DNA from: Firmicutes bacterium UBA5774
Lineage (GTDB): Bacteria; Bacillota; Clostridia; Peptostreptococcales; Anaerovoracaceae
DNA length: 51,335 nucleotides
Assembly (NCBI GenBank): GCA_002418625.1
Contig: DIEM01000032.1
Span: forward strand, 298-51,632
Direction: 5' to 3'
Both the position numbers and the translations under genes were made by a program. A model generated the notes under the pieces. It had not been told where the DNA came from. It did not search any database and saw nothing but the letters and a program-made list of their open reading frames with translations. This document shows positions 34,512 to 42,109 of the stretch, piece by piece; within the stretch, counting starts at the first letter, position 1; every line of letters starts with the position of its first letter.

Positions 34512-36314
34512 ATGACAAAAAATAAGAAGCTACTGCAATGGGTCGGGGAAATGGCGGATTTATGCCAGCCGGACGAGATCCACTGGTGCGACGGCTCGGA
34601 TGAAGAGAACGAGCGCCTGCTGAAGCAGGCAGTCGATACCGGCAAGGCTATCGCACTGAATCCTGAAAAGCGCCCGGGCTGCTACCTGTTCAGAAGCCAC
34701 CCTTCGGACGTAGCCCGCGTTGAAGACAGGACGTTCATTTCCGCGAAAACAAAAGAGGCGGCAGGGCCTACGAATAACTGGATCGATCCTGTCGAACTCA
34801 AGGCAACGATGACGGAATTGTATAAAGGCTGCATGAAGGGCAGAACGATGTATGTCATTCCGTTTTCGATGGGGCCTATCGGATCGCCGATATCCAGGAT
34901 CGGCGTCGAGCTTACGGACAGTATTTATGTTGTAGTGAATATGCGCGTCATGACGCGTATGGGCGATAAAGTCATCGAAGCTCTCGGAGATGGAGATTTC
35001 GTACGCTGCCTGCATTCAGTGGGGGCGCCTCTAGAGAAGGGGCAGACGGATCCGGCCTGGCCGTGCGCCCCGATGGAAAAGAAGTATATCAGTCATTTTC
35101 CTGAGGAAAGACTGATCTGGTCTTATGGATCCGGGTATGGCGGGAACGCTCTTTTAGGGAAAAAATGTTACGCGCTCCGCATCGCGTCGGTCATTGCCCG
35201 GGATGAAGGCTGGCTTGCTGAACATATGTTGATCCTTCGCCTGACGGACCCCTCCGGCAATACGAAATATGTCACGGGCGCTTTTCCGAGTGCCTGCGGA
35301 AAAACCAACCTTGCTATGCTGGTGCCGACGATACCCGGCTGGAAAGTCGAAACTGTCGGCGACGATATCGCCTGGATGAAGTTCGGAGATGACGGACGCC
35401 TGTATGCGATCAATCCTGAAGCCGGGTTCTTCGGTGTGGCTCCGGGCACTTCCATGGATTCCAATCCGAATGCCATGCTCAGCATCGTTGAGAATACGAT
35501 ATTCACCAATGTCGCCCTGACGGATGACGGGGATATTTGGTGGGAAGGCATGGGAACCCCTGCTCCGGAACATTTGATCGATTGGAAGGGCAATGACTGG
35601 GCTCCCGGATCAAAGGAGCCTGCGGCCCATCCGAATGCGCGGTTTACCGCACCGGCGAAGCAGTGCCCGGTCATCGCGCCCGACTGGGAAGATCCGGCGG
35701 GAGTGCCGATATCGGCGATCCTGATCGGCGGACGCCGGCCAAGAACCATACCTTTGATCCATGAAAGCCTGGATTGGAAGCACGGAGTGTTCCTAGGCTC
35801 GATCATGGGATCCGAGATCACTGCAGCCACGATTTCCGACAATATCGGCAAGGTGCGGCGCGATCCGTTCGCGATGCTTCCTTTCTTTGGCTACAACATT
35901 TGCGATTATCTGCAGCACTGGCTGAATCTCGGCGAAAAATCCGATGAGGATAAATTGCCGAAGATATTTTATGTGAACTGGTTCCGAAAGGGTCAGGACG
36001 GCAAGTGGCTATGGCCCGGTTACGGCGAGAACAGCCGCGTGCTGAAATGGATATTTGAGAGGACCTCGGGCGCAGGCAAGGCGGTCAAGACGCCGATCGG
36101 CTATATGCCGGCGCCGGAAGCGCTGGATCTTTCCGGCATTGACATCAGCGATGCCGAAATCAAGGAATTGCTCAAGGTCAACAAGAATGAGTGGCTCAAT
36201 GAAGTCGAATCCATCAGGAAGCATTATGCAAATTATGGCGATAAGCTTCCCAAGGAAATGTTCGCTCAGCTTGATGCCCTCGAAAGCAGACTCAACGCAT
36301 ACACTGAAGCGTAA
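34512..36314 (+). CDS. pckG: Phosphoenolpyruvate carboxykinase, GTP type
   Basis: A 600-residue protein starting at 34512 behind GAGAGGAGATATC. The GTP-PEPCK pattern is clear: the N-terminal HWCDGSDEEN, the substrate loop RTMYVIPFSMGPIGSP, the phosphate loop FPSACGKTNLAM with the hyper-reactive Cys, metal site DDIAWMKF, and GRRPRTIPLIHES; length matches the family. It interconverts oxaloacetate and PEP in the cytoplasm. Many Clostridia use the unrelated ATP-type enzyme instead, so the GTP form is mildly unusual. Confidence 0.96.
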   Translation: MTKNKKLLQWVGEMADLCQPDEIHWCDGSDEENERLLKQAVDTGKAIALNPEKRPGCYLFRSHPSDVARVEDRTFISAKTKEAAGPTNNWIDPVELKATMTELYKGCMKGRTMYVIPFSMGPIGSPISRIGVELTDSIYVVVNMRVMTRMGDKVIEALGDGDFVRCLHSVGAPLEKGQTDPAWPCAPMEKKYISHFPEERLIWSYGSGYGGNALLGKKCYALRIASVIARDEGWLAEHMLILRLTDPSGNTKYVTGAFPSACGKTNLAMLVPTIPGWKVETVGDDIAWMKFGDDGRLYAINPEAGFFGVAPGTSMDSNPNAMLSIVENTIFTNVALTDDGDIWWEGMGTPAPEHLIDWKGNDWAPGSKEPAAHPNARFTAPAKQCPVIAPDWEDPAGVPISAILIGGRRPRTIPLIHESLDWKHGVFLGSIMGSEITAATISDNIGKVRRDPFAMLPFFGYNICDYLQHWLNLGEKSDEDKLPKIFYVNWFRKGQDGKWLWPGYGENSRVLKWIFERTSGAGKAVKTPIGYMPAPEALDLSGIDISDAEIKELLKVNKNEWLNEVESIRKHYANYGDKLPKEMFAQLDALESRLNAYTEA

Positions 36315-36352
36315 TCATCCGTTCGCATGGACGCAGACTGAAACATATAAGG

Positions 36353-36386
36353 CAGACTCCCGATCATCAGGGAGTCTGTTTCTTTT
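36353..36386 (+). terminator. Intrinsic terminator of pckG
   Basis: CAGACTCCC (36353-36361) pairs perfectly with GGGAGTCTG (36370-36378), followed by TTTCTTTT. Confidence 0.9.
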
Positions 36387-36522
36387 CGCGGGGCATTGAT
36401 CTGGAATAAAAACGAAAGGTGGATCGTCATATGGATCGAGTCAATAAGGGATAGAAATATATATCAAAATATAGTTGCATTTTTTGCAATAAAGTGCGAT
36501 TCTATTAGAGTAAGCAAAATCA

Positions 36523-36566
36523 ATTTACGAACATTTATTTGAATAGTCAAAATTAAGTTCGGATTT
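36523..36566 (+). promoter_or_regulatory. Two inverted PurBox-like sites (PurR operator)
   Basis: ATTTACGAACATT (36523-36535, plus strand) and AAATCCGAACTTA (36566-36554, minus strand) each match 12 of 13 positions of the Gram-positive PurBox AWWWCCGAACWWT as I remember it. They face each other across 18 bases, 27 bases before the start of the PurF-like gene, as in PurR operators of purine genes. Confidence 0.65.
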
Positions 36567-36592
36567 AATAGGAAAAAAGAGGGGTAATAACT

Positions 36593-37993
36593 GTGGGCGG
36601 ATTCTTTGGAGTCGTTTCTAACGAAGATTGTGTTATGGATGTATATTTTGGTACGGACTATCATTCGCACCTCGGAACCAGCAGGGGCGGGATGTCCATC
36701 TGGAACGGAAGCCATTTCGGCAAGTCGATCCACAACATAGAAAACACGCAATTCAGGACAAAATTTGCATCGGAGATCCCGGATATCAAAGGCAATATGG
36801 GCATAGGCTGTATCAGCGATACGGATCCGCAGCCCTTGACCGTTCGTTCACATCTCGGCCGCTATGCGATCAGTACCGTTGGAAGGATCAACAATCTTGA
36901 AGAAATAGCCGACAGTGTATTTTCCAACAAGTATATCCATTTCATGGAAACGAGCAAGGGCTCCATCAATCCCACGGAGCTTGTGTCCATCATCATTGAC
37001 CAGGAAAATTCCTTCAAGGACGGGTTGCTGAAGGTGCAGGAAATCGTCCAGGGGTCCTGTTCCATTCTTCTCATGACGCCGAAGGGGATCTATGCGTCAA
37101 GAGACCGGTACGGCAGGACGCCGATATTGATCGGGAAAAAAGACGGCGCATACTGTGCGTCCTCCGAGTCCTGCACTTTTGCGAATCTCGGCTATACGTC
37201 CGAGTACGAGCTCGGGCCGGGAGAGATCATTTTACTCACGACGGACGGTGTCGAGAAAATATCGCCGCCCAGGAATGAAATGAAGATCTGCGCGTTCCTT
37301 TGGGTCTATTATGGCTATCCCTCCTCGACATACGAAGGTATGAATGTCGAGATGATGCGCTACAGAAACGGCGCGGCGCTTGCCGCCAACGATAATGTTG
37401 GGATCGACCTGATCGCGGGCATACCCGATTCAGGCATCGGACATGCCATCGGCTACTCGAACCAGTCCAAAATACCTTATGGGCGCCCTTTTATAAAATA
37501 TACGCCGACTTGGTCCAGAAGTTTTATGCCGCAGGATCAGAATATGCGTAATCTTGTCGCGAGAATGAAGCTCATGCCTATTCCGGAGCTTGTTTCCGGC
37601 AAACGGCTGCTCTTTTGCGATGATTCCATCGTGCGCGGGACCCAGCTCAGAGAGACGGTGGACTTGCTTTACAAATGCGATGCGAAGGAGGTGCATATCC
37701 GTTCGGCATGCCCGCCGCTCGTGTATGGCTGCAAATATTTGAACTTTTCCACATCGCGCTCCGAAATGGATCTGGCTGCTCGGCAGGCCATCATCGCCCT
37801 TGAGGGCAGACAGCCCGAGTCGCTTTCCGCCTACTGTGATCCGGATACCGAGGAGTACGATGCGATGGTGGATTGCATCTGCAAGCGTCTGAACTTCTCT
37901 ACGCTGAAATACCAGAACATACACGACATGATCGACGCGATCGGGATCGGCAAGGAAAAAATCTGCACCTACTGCTGGAATGGCAAGGAATAG
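36593..37993 (+). CDS. PurF-like amidophosphoribosyltransferase homologue lacking the Cys nucleophile
   Basis: A 466-residue protein starting at GTG behind GAGGGG. The N-terminal half is a class II glutamine amidotransferase fold (HLGTSRGGM, MGIGCISD, SHLGRYAISTVGRINN), but it begins MGGFFGVVS where active PurF has MCGIFGV, so the Cys nucleophile is Gly. The C-terminal phosphoribosyltransferase half keeps the PRPP loop RLLFCDDSIVRGTQL and iron-sulfur-type cysteines (RSACPPLVYGC, ICTYCWNG). It may use free ammonia, or be regulatory. The PurBox sites upstream tie it to purine metabolism. Confidence 0.88.
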   Translation: MGGFFGVVSNEDCVMDVYFGTDYHSHLGTSRGGMSIWNGSHFGKSIHNIENTQFRTKFASEIPDIKGNMGIGCISDTDPQPLTVRSHLGRYAISTVGRINNLEEIADSVFSNKYIHFMETSKGSINPTELVSIIIDQENSFKDGLLKVQEIVQGSCSILLMTPKGIYASRDRYGRTPILIGKKDGAYCASSESCTFANLGYTSEYELGPGEIILLTTDGVEKISPPRNEMKICAFLWVYYGYPSSTYEGMNVEMMRYRNGAALAANDNVGIDLIAGIPDSGIGHAIGYSNQSKIPYGRPFIKYTPTWSRSFMPQDQNMRNLVARMKLMPIPELVSGKRLLFCDDSIVRGTQLRETVDLLYKCDAKEVHIRSACPPLVYGCKYLNFSTSRSEMDLAARQAIIALEGRQPESLSAYCDPDTEEYDAMVDCICKRLNFSTLKYQNIHDMIDAIGIGKEKICTYCWNGKE

Positions 37994-38033
37994 CTTTCCG
38001 AATACAATTCAATAGAGTCTGAAACCTTTGAAA

Positions 38034-38067
38034 ACAGGCGCCTTGATATATCAGGGCGCCTGTTTTT
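38034..38067 (+). terminator. Intrinsic terminator of the PurF-like gene
   Basis: ACAGGCGCC (38034-38042) pairs perfectly with GGCGCCTGT (38055-38063), followed by TTTT. Confidence 0.92.
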
Positions 38068-38381
38068 CATATGATGTGCCGCAAGACTGAATGCTGCGTC
38101 TTCGATTTCGGCGGCGATGTGCCTTTAGTGCAAAAAAGTAACGATAGTACAATATTCCCTTATCAAACAGAGGGATATTATCCAGTAAAGTATTACACTT
38201 TATGCCATGATAAAATGCCTTCTTCGTTTATTATTTACTTATTGATTGGATATGCCTGACTATGTATACAAAATGCAAATTACGGCTCCGACGGGCTCAT
38301 GAAAACGGTCATTGTAAATTTTTTATATAATGATGATGCTTTTACCTAAACCTAAAACAATTATGGAAGGGAGATCTGTTT
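38068..38381 (+). promoter_or_regulatory. Upstream region of the choline microcompartment operon
   Basis: This gap has no supported gene. A perfect TATAAT lies at 38326-38331 without a good -35 box, as in activator-dependent promoters. Two inverted repeats could be operators: AATATTCCCT paired with AGGGATATT (about 38150-38178, one bulge) and TAAAGT-ATTAC-ACTTTA at 38186-38202. The ribosome binding site GGAAGGGAG precedes the transporter start. Confidence 0.4.
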
Positions 38382-39491
38382 ATGAACGATGTTTCAAAAG
38401 CGGCAAACGCACCCGCAATCGCTGCTAAAAACAAGCTATCATCTCAATTTTTAAGAAAAGGCGTCACTGTCGCCATCCTTTCGGGTATGTGCTATGGATT
38501 ATACTCCGCATTCATCACCCTGGGGATGTCCAACGGTGTCTGGATCGACTGGTACGGTGCAAACACGGCGGCATTATCGGCGTTTGTCATCACTTATATG
38601 CTTGGCGCCCTCGGCAGTGCCATCAATGATACTATCAGCGCTATATGGTGCATGGGTATCGCGGCGGCCAAAGGTAAACTTGTTGACTTCTTCAGAACGC
38701 TGAATACAAAGCCTGGAAAAGTCATGATCATGGCAGCGCTTGTCGGCGGACCTATCTCAAGCACCGCATACGTTGTAGCACTCCAGATGGCCGGCTCGAT
38801 CGTTATTCCGATCACAGCGCTCTGCCCCGCCATTGGCGCCATCCTTGCCAGGATCCTGTTCAAGCAGAAACTCAATGCCAGGATGCTGCTCGGTATTGCC
38901 ATCTGCTTTGCTGCAAGCTTCATGATCGGCAGCACGAGCCTTGGCGGCGATGCGCCTGAAGGCCTGATGCTCGGGATTCTGATCGCATTCATCGCTGCTT
39001 TCGGCTGGGGCCTTGAAGGCTGCGTCGCAGGCTACGGAACATCCATGATCGACTATGAGATCAGCATAACAATTCGCCAGACTACTTCAGGTCTCTCCAA
39101 TCTGATTATACTTCTTCCATTGTTCGGCATCATGTCGGGCGGTGGAATAGGAACTGCGTTTACGCTTGTCGGCGCTGCCGTCACCAGCAGTTCTGCCATG
39201 ATATGGTTCGTGGTCAGCGGTTTCTTTGCGGTATTCGCCTACAGCTTATGGTATAAAGGCAACAGCATGTGCGGCGCGGCTTTGGGCATGGCCTGCAATG
39301 GCGCGTATTCATTCTGGGGTCCGTTCTTCATGTGGCTGATCCTTGGTGTGGTTGTCGGTCAGGACGGCTGGGCTCTTCCGCCGATCGCATGGGCAGCCGC
39401 TATCGTCATGGCAATTGGTATCCTTGTGATCTCCATGAATCCGCTCGACTTGTTTAGAAAAAAGGAGGAACCCGAGTATGAAGCCGCTTAA
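38382..39491 (+). CDS. DMT superfamily (EamA-like) transporter
   Basis: A 369-residue membrane protein with about ten hydrophobic segments in two EamA-like halves (VAILSGMCYGLYSAFITLG, SSTAYVVALQMAGSIVIPI, ALCPAIGAILARILFKQKL, FAYSLWYKGNSMCGAALGM). It is the first gene of the microcompartment operon and overlaps the next gene by 14 bases. The likely role is uptake of choline or export of trimethylamine or another product. This is inferred only from position, since the family has very broad substrates. Confidence 0.85.
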   Translation: MNDVSKAANAPAIAAKNKLSSQFLRKGVTVAILSGMCYGLYSAFITLGMSNGVWIDWYGANTAALSAFVITYMLGALGSAINDTISAIWCMGIAAAKGKLVDFFRTLNTKPGKVMIMAALVGGPISSTAYVVALQMAGSIVIPITALCPAIGAILARILFKQKLNARMLLGIAICFAASFMIGSTSLGGDAPEGLMLGILIAFIAAFGWGLEGCVAGYGTSMIDYEISITIRQTTSGLSNLIILLPLFGIMSGGGIGTAFTLVGAAVTSSSAMIWFVVSGFFAVFAYSLWYKGNSMCGAALGMACNGAYSFWGPFFMWLILGVVVGQDGWALPPIAWAAAIVMAIGILVISMNPLDLFRKKEEPEYEAA

Positions 39492-39744
39492 TTATGCAAT
39501 TTTGAAATATTTCACAAAGGTCAAGGAAGCCTGCACGGAGGACGTCATCGAAGCTTTAAAAGGCGAATACGGAAATTTCAGGGCCTTGAAAAGAGCAGCC
39601 GTGCTCGAAGCGATCATGACAGCCGAAGCGAATGGACTTTTGGAGGAAACCAGATTCGAGATGGGCAGCGATGGACAGCTCAGGGTGTACTATCGGGCGC
39701 ATGAGGAAGGTGCCGCCACCATCAACAAATATATAAACGACTAA
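39478..39744 (+). CDS. Small winged-helix-like protein, unknown function
   Basis: An 88-residue protein starting inside the end of the transporter gene, behind AAAGGAGGAACCC, so translation is coupled. The helices LNYAILKYFTKVKEACTEDV and KRAAVLEAIMTAEANGLLEE, followed by a strand pair (TRFEMGSDGQLRVYYRAHE), read like a compact winged helix. It could be a local regulator or an assembly factor. No family was recognised with confidence. A large RNA hairpin separates it from the shell genes. Confidence 0.65.
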   Translation: MKPLNYAILKYFTKVKEACTEDVIEALKGEYGNFRALKRAAVLEAIMTAEANGLLEETRFEMGSDGQLRVYYRAHEEGAATINKYIND

Positions 39745-39761
39745 TAAGAAATACGGTTTTT

Positions 39762-39801
39762 TTCAGGCAGGGCAATTGGAACGCAATTGCCTTTGCCTGA
39801 A
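39762..39801 (+). other. Long imperfect RNA hairpin between the winged-helix and shell genes
   Basis: Outer stem TTCAGGCA (39762-39769) with TGCCTGAA (39794-39801) and inner stem GGCAATTG (39771-39778) with CAATTGCC (39784-39791), separated by a one-against-two internal loop; the terminal loop is five bases. There is no T run after it, so a processing or stabilising role is more likely than termination. Confidence 0.7.
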
Positions 39802-39834
39802 TAGTCCGTTCATGTTAGAAAGGAGAAAAACGAA

Positions 39835-40131
39835 GTGAGATATTACGGAGAAGAAGCACTTGGCCTCGTTGAAACAATAGGAATGGTCCCTGCTATCGAG
39901 GCTGCGGACAAAATGCTGAAAGCAGCCAATGTTGAACTGATCTCATATGAGAATGTAGGATCGACCCTGGTTACGATCATGGTCAAAGGCGATGTAGCCG
40001 CAGTAAGGGCTTCTGTGGAAGCGGGAGCGGAAGCAGCCGCGGCTATCGGAAAGCTGACGGCCCATAATGTTATGCCGCGTCCGATCAAAGGCGTGGGCGA
40101 CATTGTTTCAGTACACGATATCGATAGATAA
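39835..40131 (+). CDS. BMC-H shell protein 1 (PduA/EutM/CcmK-like)
   Basis: A 98-residue protein starting at GTG behind AAAGGAG. A single BMC domain shows as ALGLVETIGMVPAIEAADKML, KAANVELISYENV, TIMVKGDVAAVRASVEAG and the ending MPRPIKGVGDIV. It forms hexamers that tile the flat faces of the compartment and carry a central pore. A second BMC-H gene follows 20 bases later. Confidence 0.96.
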   Translation: MRYYGEEALGLVETIGMVPAIEAADKMLKAANVELISYENVGSTLVTIMVKGDVAAVRASVEAGAEAAAAIGKLTAHNVMPRPIKGVGDIVSVHDIDR

Positions 40132-40151
40132 GTAGTAGAGAGGATAGACAG

Positions 40152-40454
40152 ATGGATAAATACGAAGCTTTAGGCTTGATAGAGACATTCGGTCTGGTTT
40201 TTGTTCTGGAGGCTGCGGACGCAATGTGCAAAGCTGCCGATGTGGAACTGATCGGTTATGAAAATGTGGCGTCCGGATACATTTCAGTGCTGGTACGCGG
40301 AGACGTCGGCGCATGCAACACCGCTGTCCAAGCCGGTGTGAAATCGGTTGAGGATATGGGCGCTGAAGTATACAGCTCGGTCGTCATCGCAAGACCGCAT
40401 CCGGATCTTGAGAAAATCATCGCACGTTATTCGCTTGATGGTCTGCTTGCATAA
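40152..40454 (+). CDS. BMC-H shell protein 2
   Basis: A 100-residue BMC-H protein (ALGLIETFGLVFVLEAADAM, KAADVELIGYENVASGYIS, VLVRGDVGACNTAVQAG, VVIARPHPDLEKI). It differs from the first copy around the pore loop and helix A, and has a longer C-terminus, so it probably gives hexamers with different pore properties. The ribosome binding site is weak (GAGAGGA). It lies directly upstream of the aldehyde dehydrogenase gene. Confidence 0.96.
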   Translation: MDKYEALGLIETFGLVFVLEAADAMCKAADVELIGYENVASGYISVLVRGDVGACNTAVQAGVKSVEDMGAEVYSSVVIARPHPDLEKIIARYSLDGLLA

Positions 40455-40536
40455 GCAGAGCCTCAATTTGCCCCTCGAATCGAGGCGGAAAAGCAAAAAT
40501 ATTGCAATACTTAGCAAATGAAAAGGAGAGTTGCAA

Positions 40537-42042
40537 ATGAATATTATTGATAATGATTTGCTCTCTATCCAAGAAGCCCGAATTCTGGCGGAAAATGCCC
40601 GGGATGCACAAAAAGTGCTGGCAACTTTTTCACAGGAGAAACTGGATGAGATCGTTGAATGCATGGCAGAGGAAATCGATGAACACATCTGCGAGCTAGC
40701 AAAGCTTTCCAGTGATGAAACTGATTATGGCGTATGGCAGGACAAATGTGTCAAAAATAGATTCGTTTGCGTAAACCTGCGGGAAAAGCTCAGAGGGATG
40801 CGCTGTGTCGGCATAATCAGCGAGGACAGAGTGAACAAGACTATGGACATCGGTGTGCCGATCGGTGTGATTGCAGCCTTATGTCCGGCTACCAGCCCGG
40901 TTTCCACCACGATCTACAAGGCAATGATCGCAGTCAAGTCCGGGAATGCCATTATATTTTCCCCGCATCCAAGAGCAAAGCATACGATCAGCAAGGCACT
41001 CGATATCCTGATTGGCGCGGCGGAAAAAGCCGGTTTGCCGGAGGGCGCCCTGACATACCTTCACACGGTGACCCAAAGCGGCGCAATCGAATTGATGAAC
41101 CATCCGTTAACATCCTTGATTATGAACACAGGAGTGCCTGGAATGCTTAAAGCGGCCAACAATTCGGGGAAGCCTGTCATATACGGCGGATCCGGAAACG
41201 GGCCGGCATTCATTGAACGAACTGCCGATATCGGTAAAGCCGCCAGGGATATCATCGCCAGCAAGACATTTGACAACGGAGTTGTTTCCGCGTCGGAACA
41301 ATCCATTGTGGTTGATCGCTGCATAGCAACAGAAGTAAAAAGCGAGCTGAAGAATAGCGGAGCCTATTTTATGACTGAGGATGAAGCTCAGCAGCTCAGT
41401 GTCGTTCTTTTTGACAAGGATGGCAATACAGATTCCGAAATGGTCGGCAGGACGGCACGGGAATTGGCAAAGAGAGCCGGCTTCAGTGTTCCAGACAATA
41501 CGTTGGTCCTGATATCGGAGCAGAAATATGTGTCAGATATCAATCCATATTCAAGAGAAAAACTTTGTCCGGTTTTAGCCTATTACATCGAAGACGATTG
41601 GATGAACGCATGCGTGAAGTGTATTGAACTTCTCATAACGGAGAAAAACGGACACACCCTTGTCATTCACTCAAGGGATGAAAACGTGATTCGCCAGTTT
41701 GCATTGAAAAAACCGGTGGGAAGAGTACTTGTCAACACACCGGCCACCTTCGGCAGCATGGGCGCCACGACAAACCTGTTCCCATCGATGACATTGGGCA
41801 GCGGGTCGGCGGGAATTGGAATCACAACCGATAATGTTTCCCCCATGAACTTGATTTATATTCGAAAAGTGGGATTTGGAGTTCGTAATCCGGAAGAATT
41901 CAAACAAGGATTATCGAGCGTTTCACAGGATAAGCCTTCCGAGTGCGCCGTGAGTGTTGACCCGGTTGCATTGAAAGAATTGAAACTTGAAGATTTACAG
42001 ATGCTGCAAAAGTTTTTAAAGAGTGCTATTGAAGGAATTTAA
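40537..42042 (+). CDS. CoA-acylating aldehyde dehydrogenase homologue with Ser in place of the catalytic Cys
   Basis: A 501-residue protein. ATG 40537 is preferred, six bases after AAGGAGAG; a TTG at 40531 is too close. It is of the EutE/PduP/CutF type (GIISEDRVNKTMDIGVPIG, ALCPATSPVSTTIYKAM, FSPHPRAKHT, NTPATFGSMGATTNL). The active-site motif reads FDNGVVSASEQSIV; active relatives have Cys where Ser251 (codon TCC at 41287-41289) stands. The C-terminal KELKLEDLQMLQKFLKSAI, after a linker, looks like an encapsulation peptide. If inactive it may be structural or regulatory; a second enzyme would then make acetyl-CoA. Confidence 0.9.
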   Translation: MNIIDNDLLSIQEARILAENARDAQKVLATFSQEKLDEIVECMAEEIDEHICELAKLSSDETDYGVWQDKCVKNRFVCVNLREKLRGMRCVGIISEDRVNKTMDIGVPIGVIAALCPATSPVSTTIYKAMIAVKSGNAIIFSPHPRAKHTISKALDILIGAAEKAGLPEGALTYLHTVTQSGAIELMNHPLTSLIMNTGVPGMLKAANNSGKPVIYGGSGNGPAFIERTADIGKAARDIIASKTFDNGVVSASEQSIVVDRCIATEVKSELKNSGAYFMTEDEAQQLSVVLFDKDGNTDSEMVGRTARELAKRAGFSVPDNTLVLISEQKYVSDINPYSREKLCPVLAYYIEDDWMNACVKCIELLITEKNGHTLVIHSRDENVIRQFALKKPVGRVLVNTPATFGSMGATTNLFPSMTLGSGSAGIGITTDNVSPMNLIYIRKVGFGVRNPEEFKQGLSSVSQDKPSECAVSVDPVALKELKLEDLQMLQKFLKSAIEGI

Positions 42043-42109
42043 TGGTTTTGAAAATGAATCTGTAGAATGATAAAAAATATATAGTATTCAAGAATGAGAG
42101 GTAAGGATT

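Noticed and set aside
38071..38259. A 62-codon plus-strand frame just after the terminator of the PurF-like gene.
   Set aside because: Starts in the terminator tail, lacks a ribosome binding site and overlaps inverted repeats of the next operon's control region.
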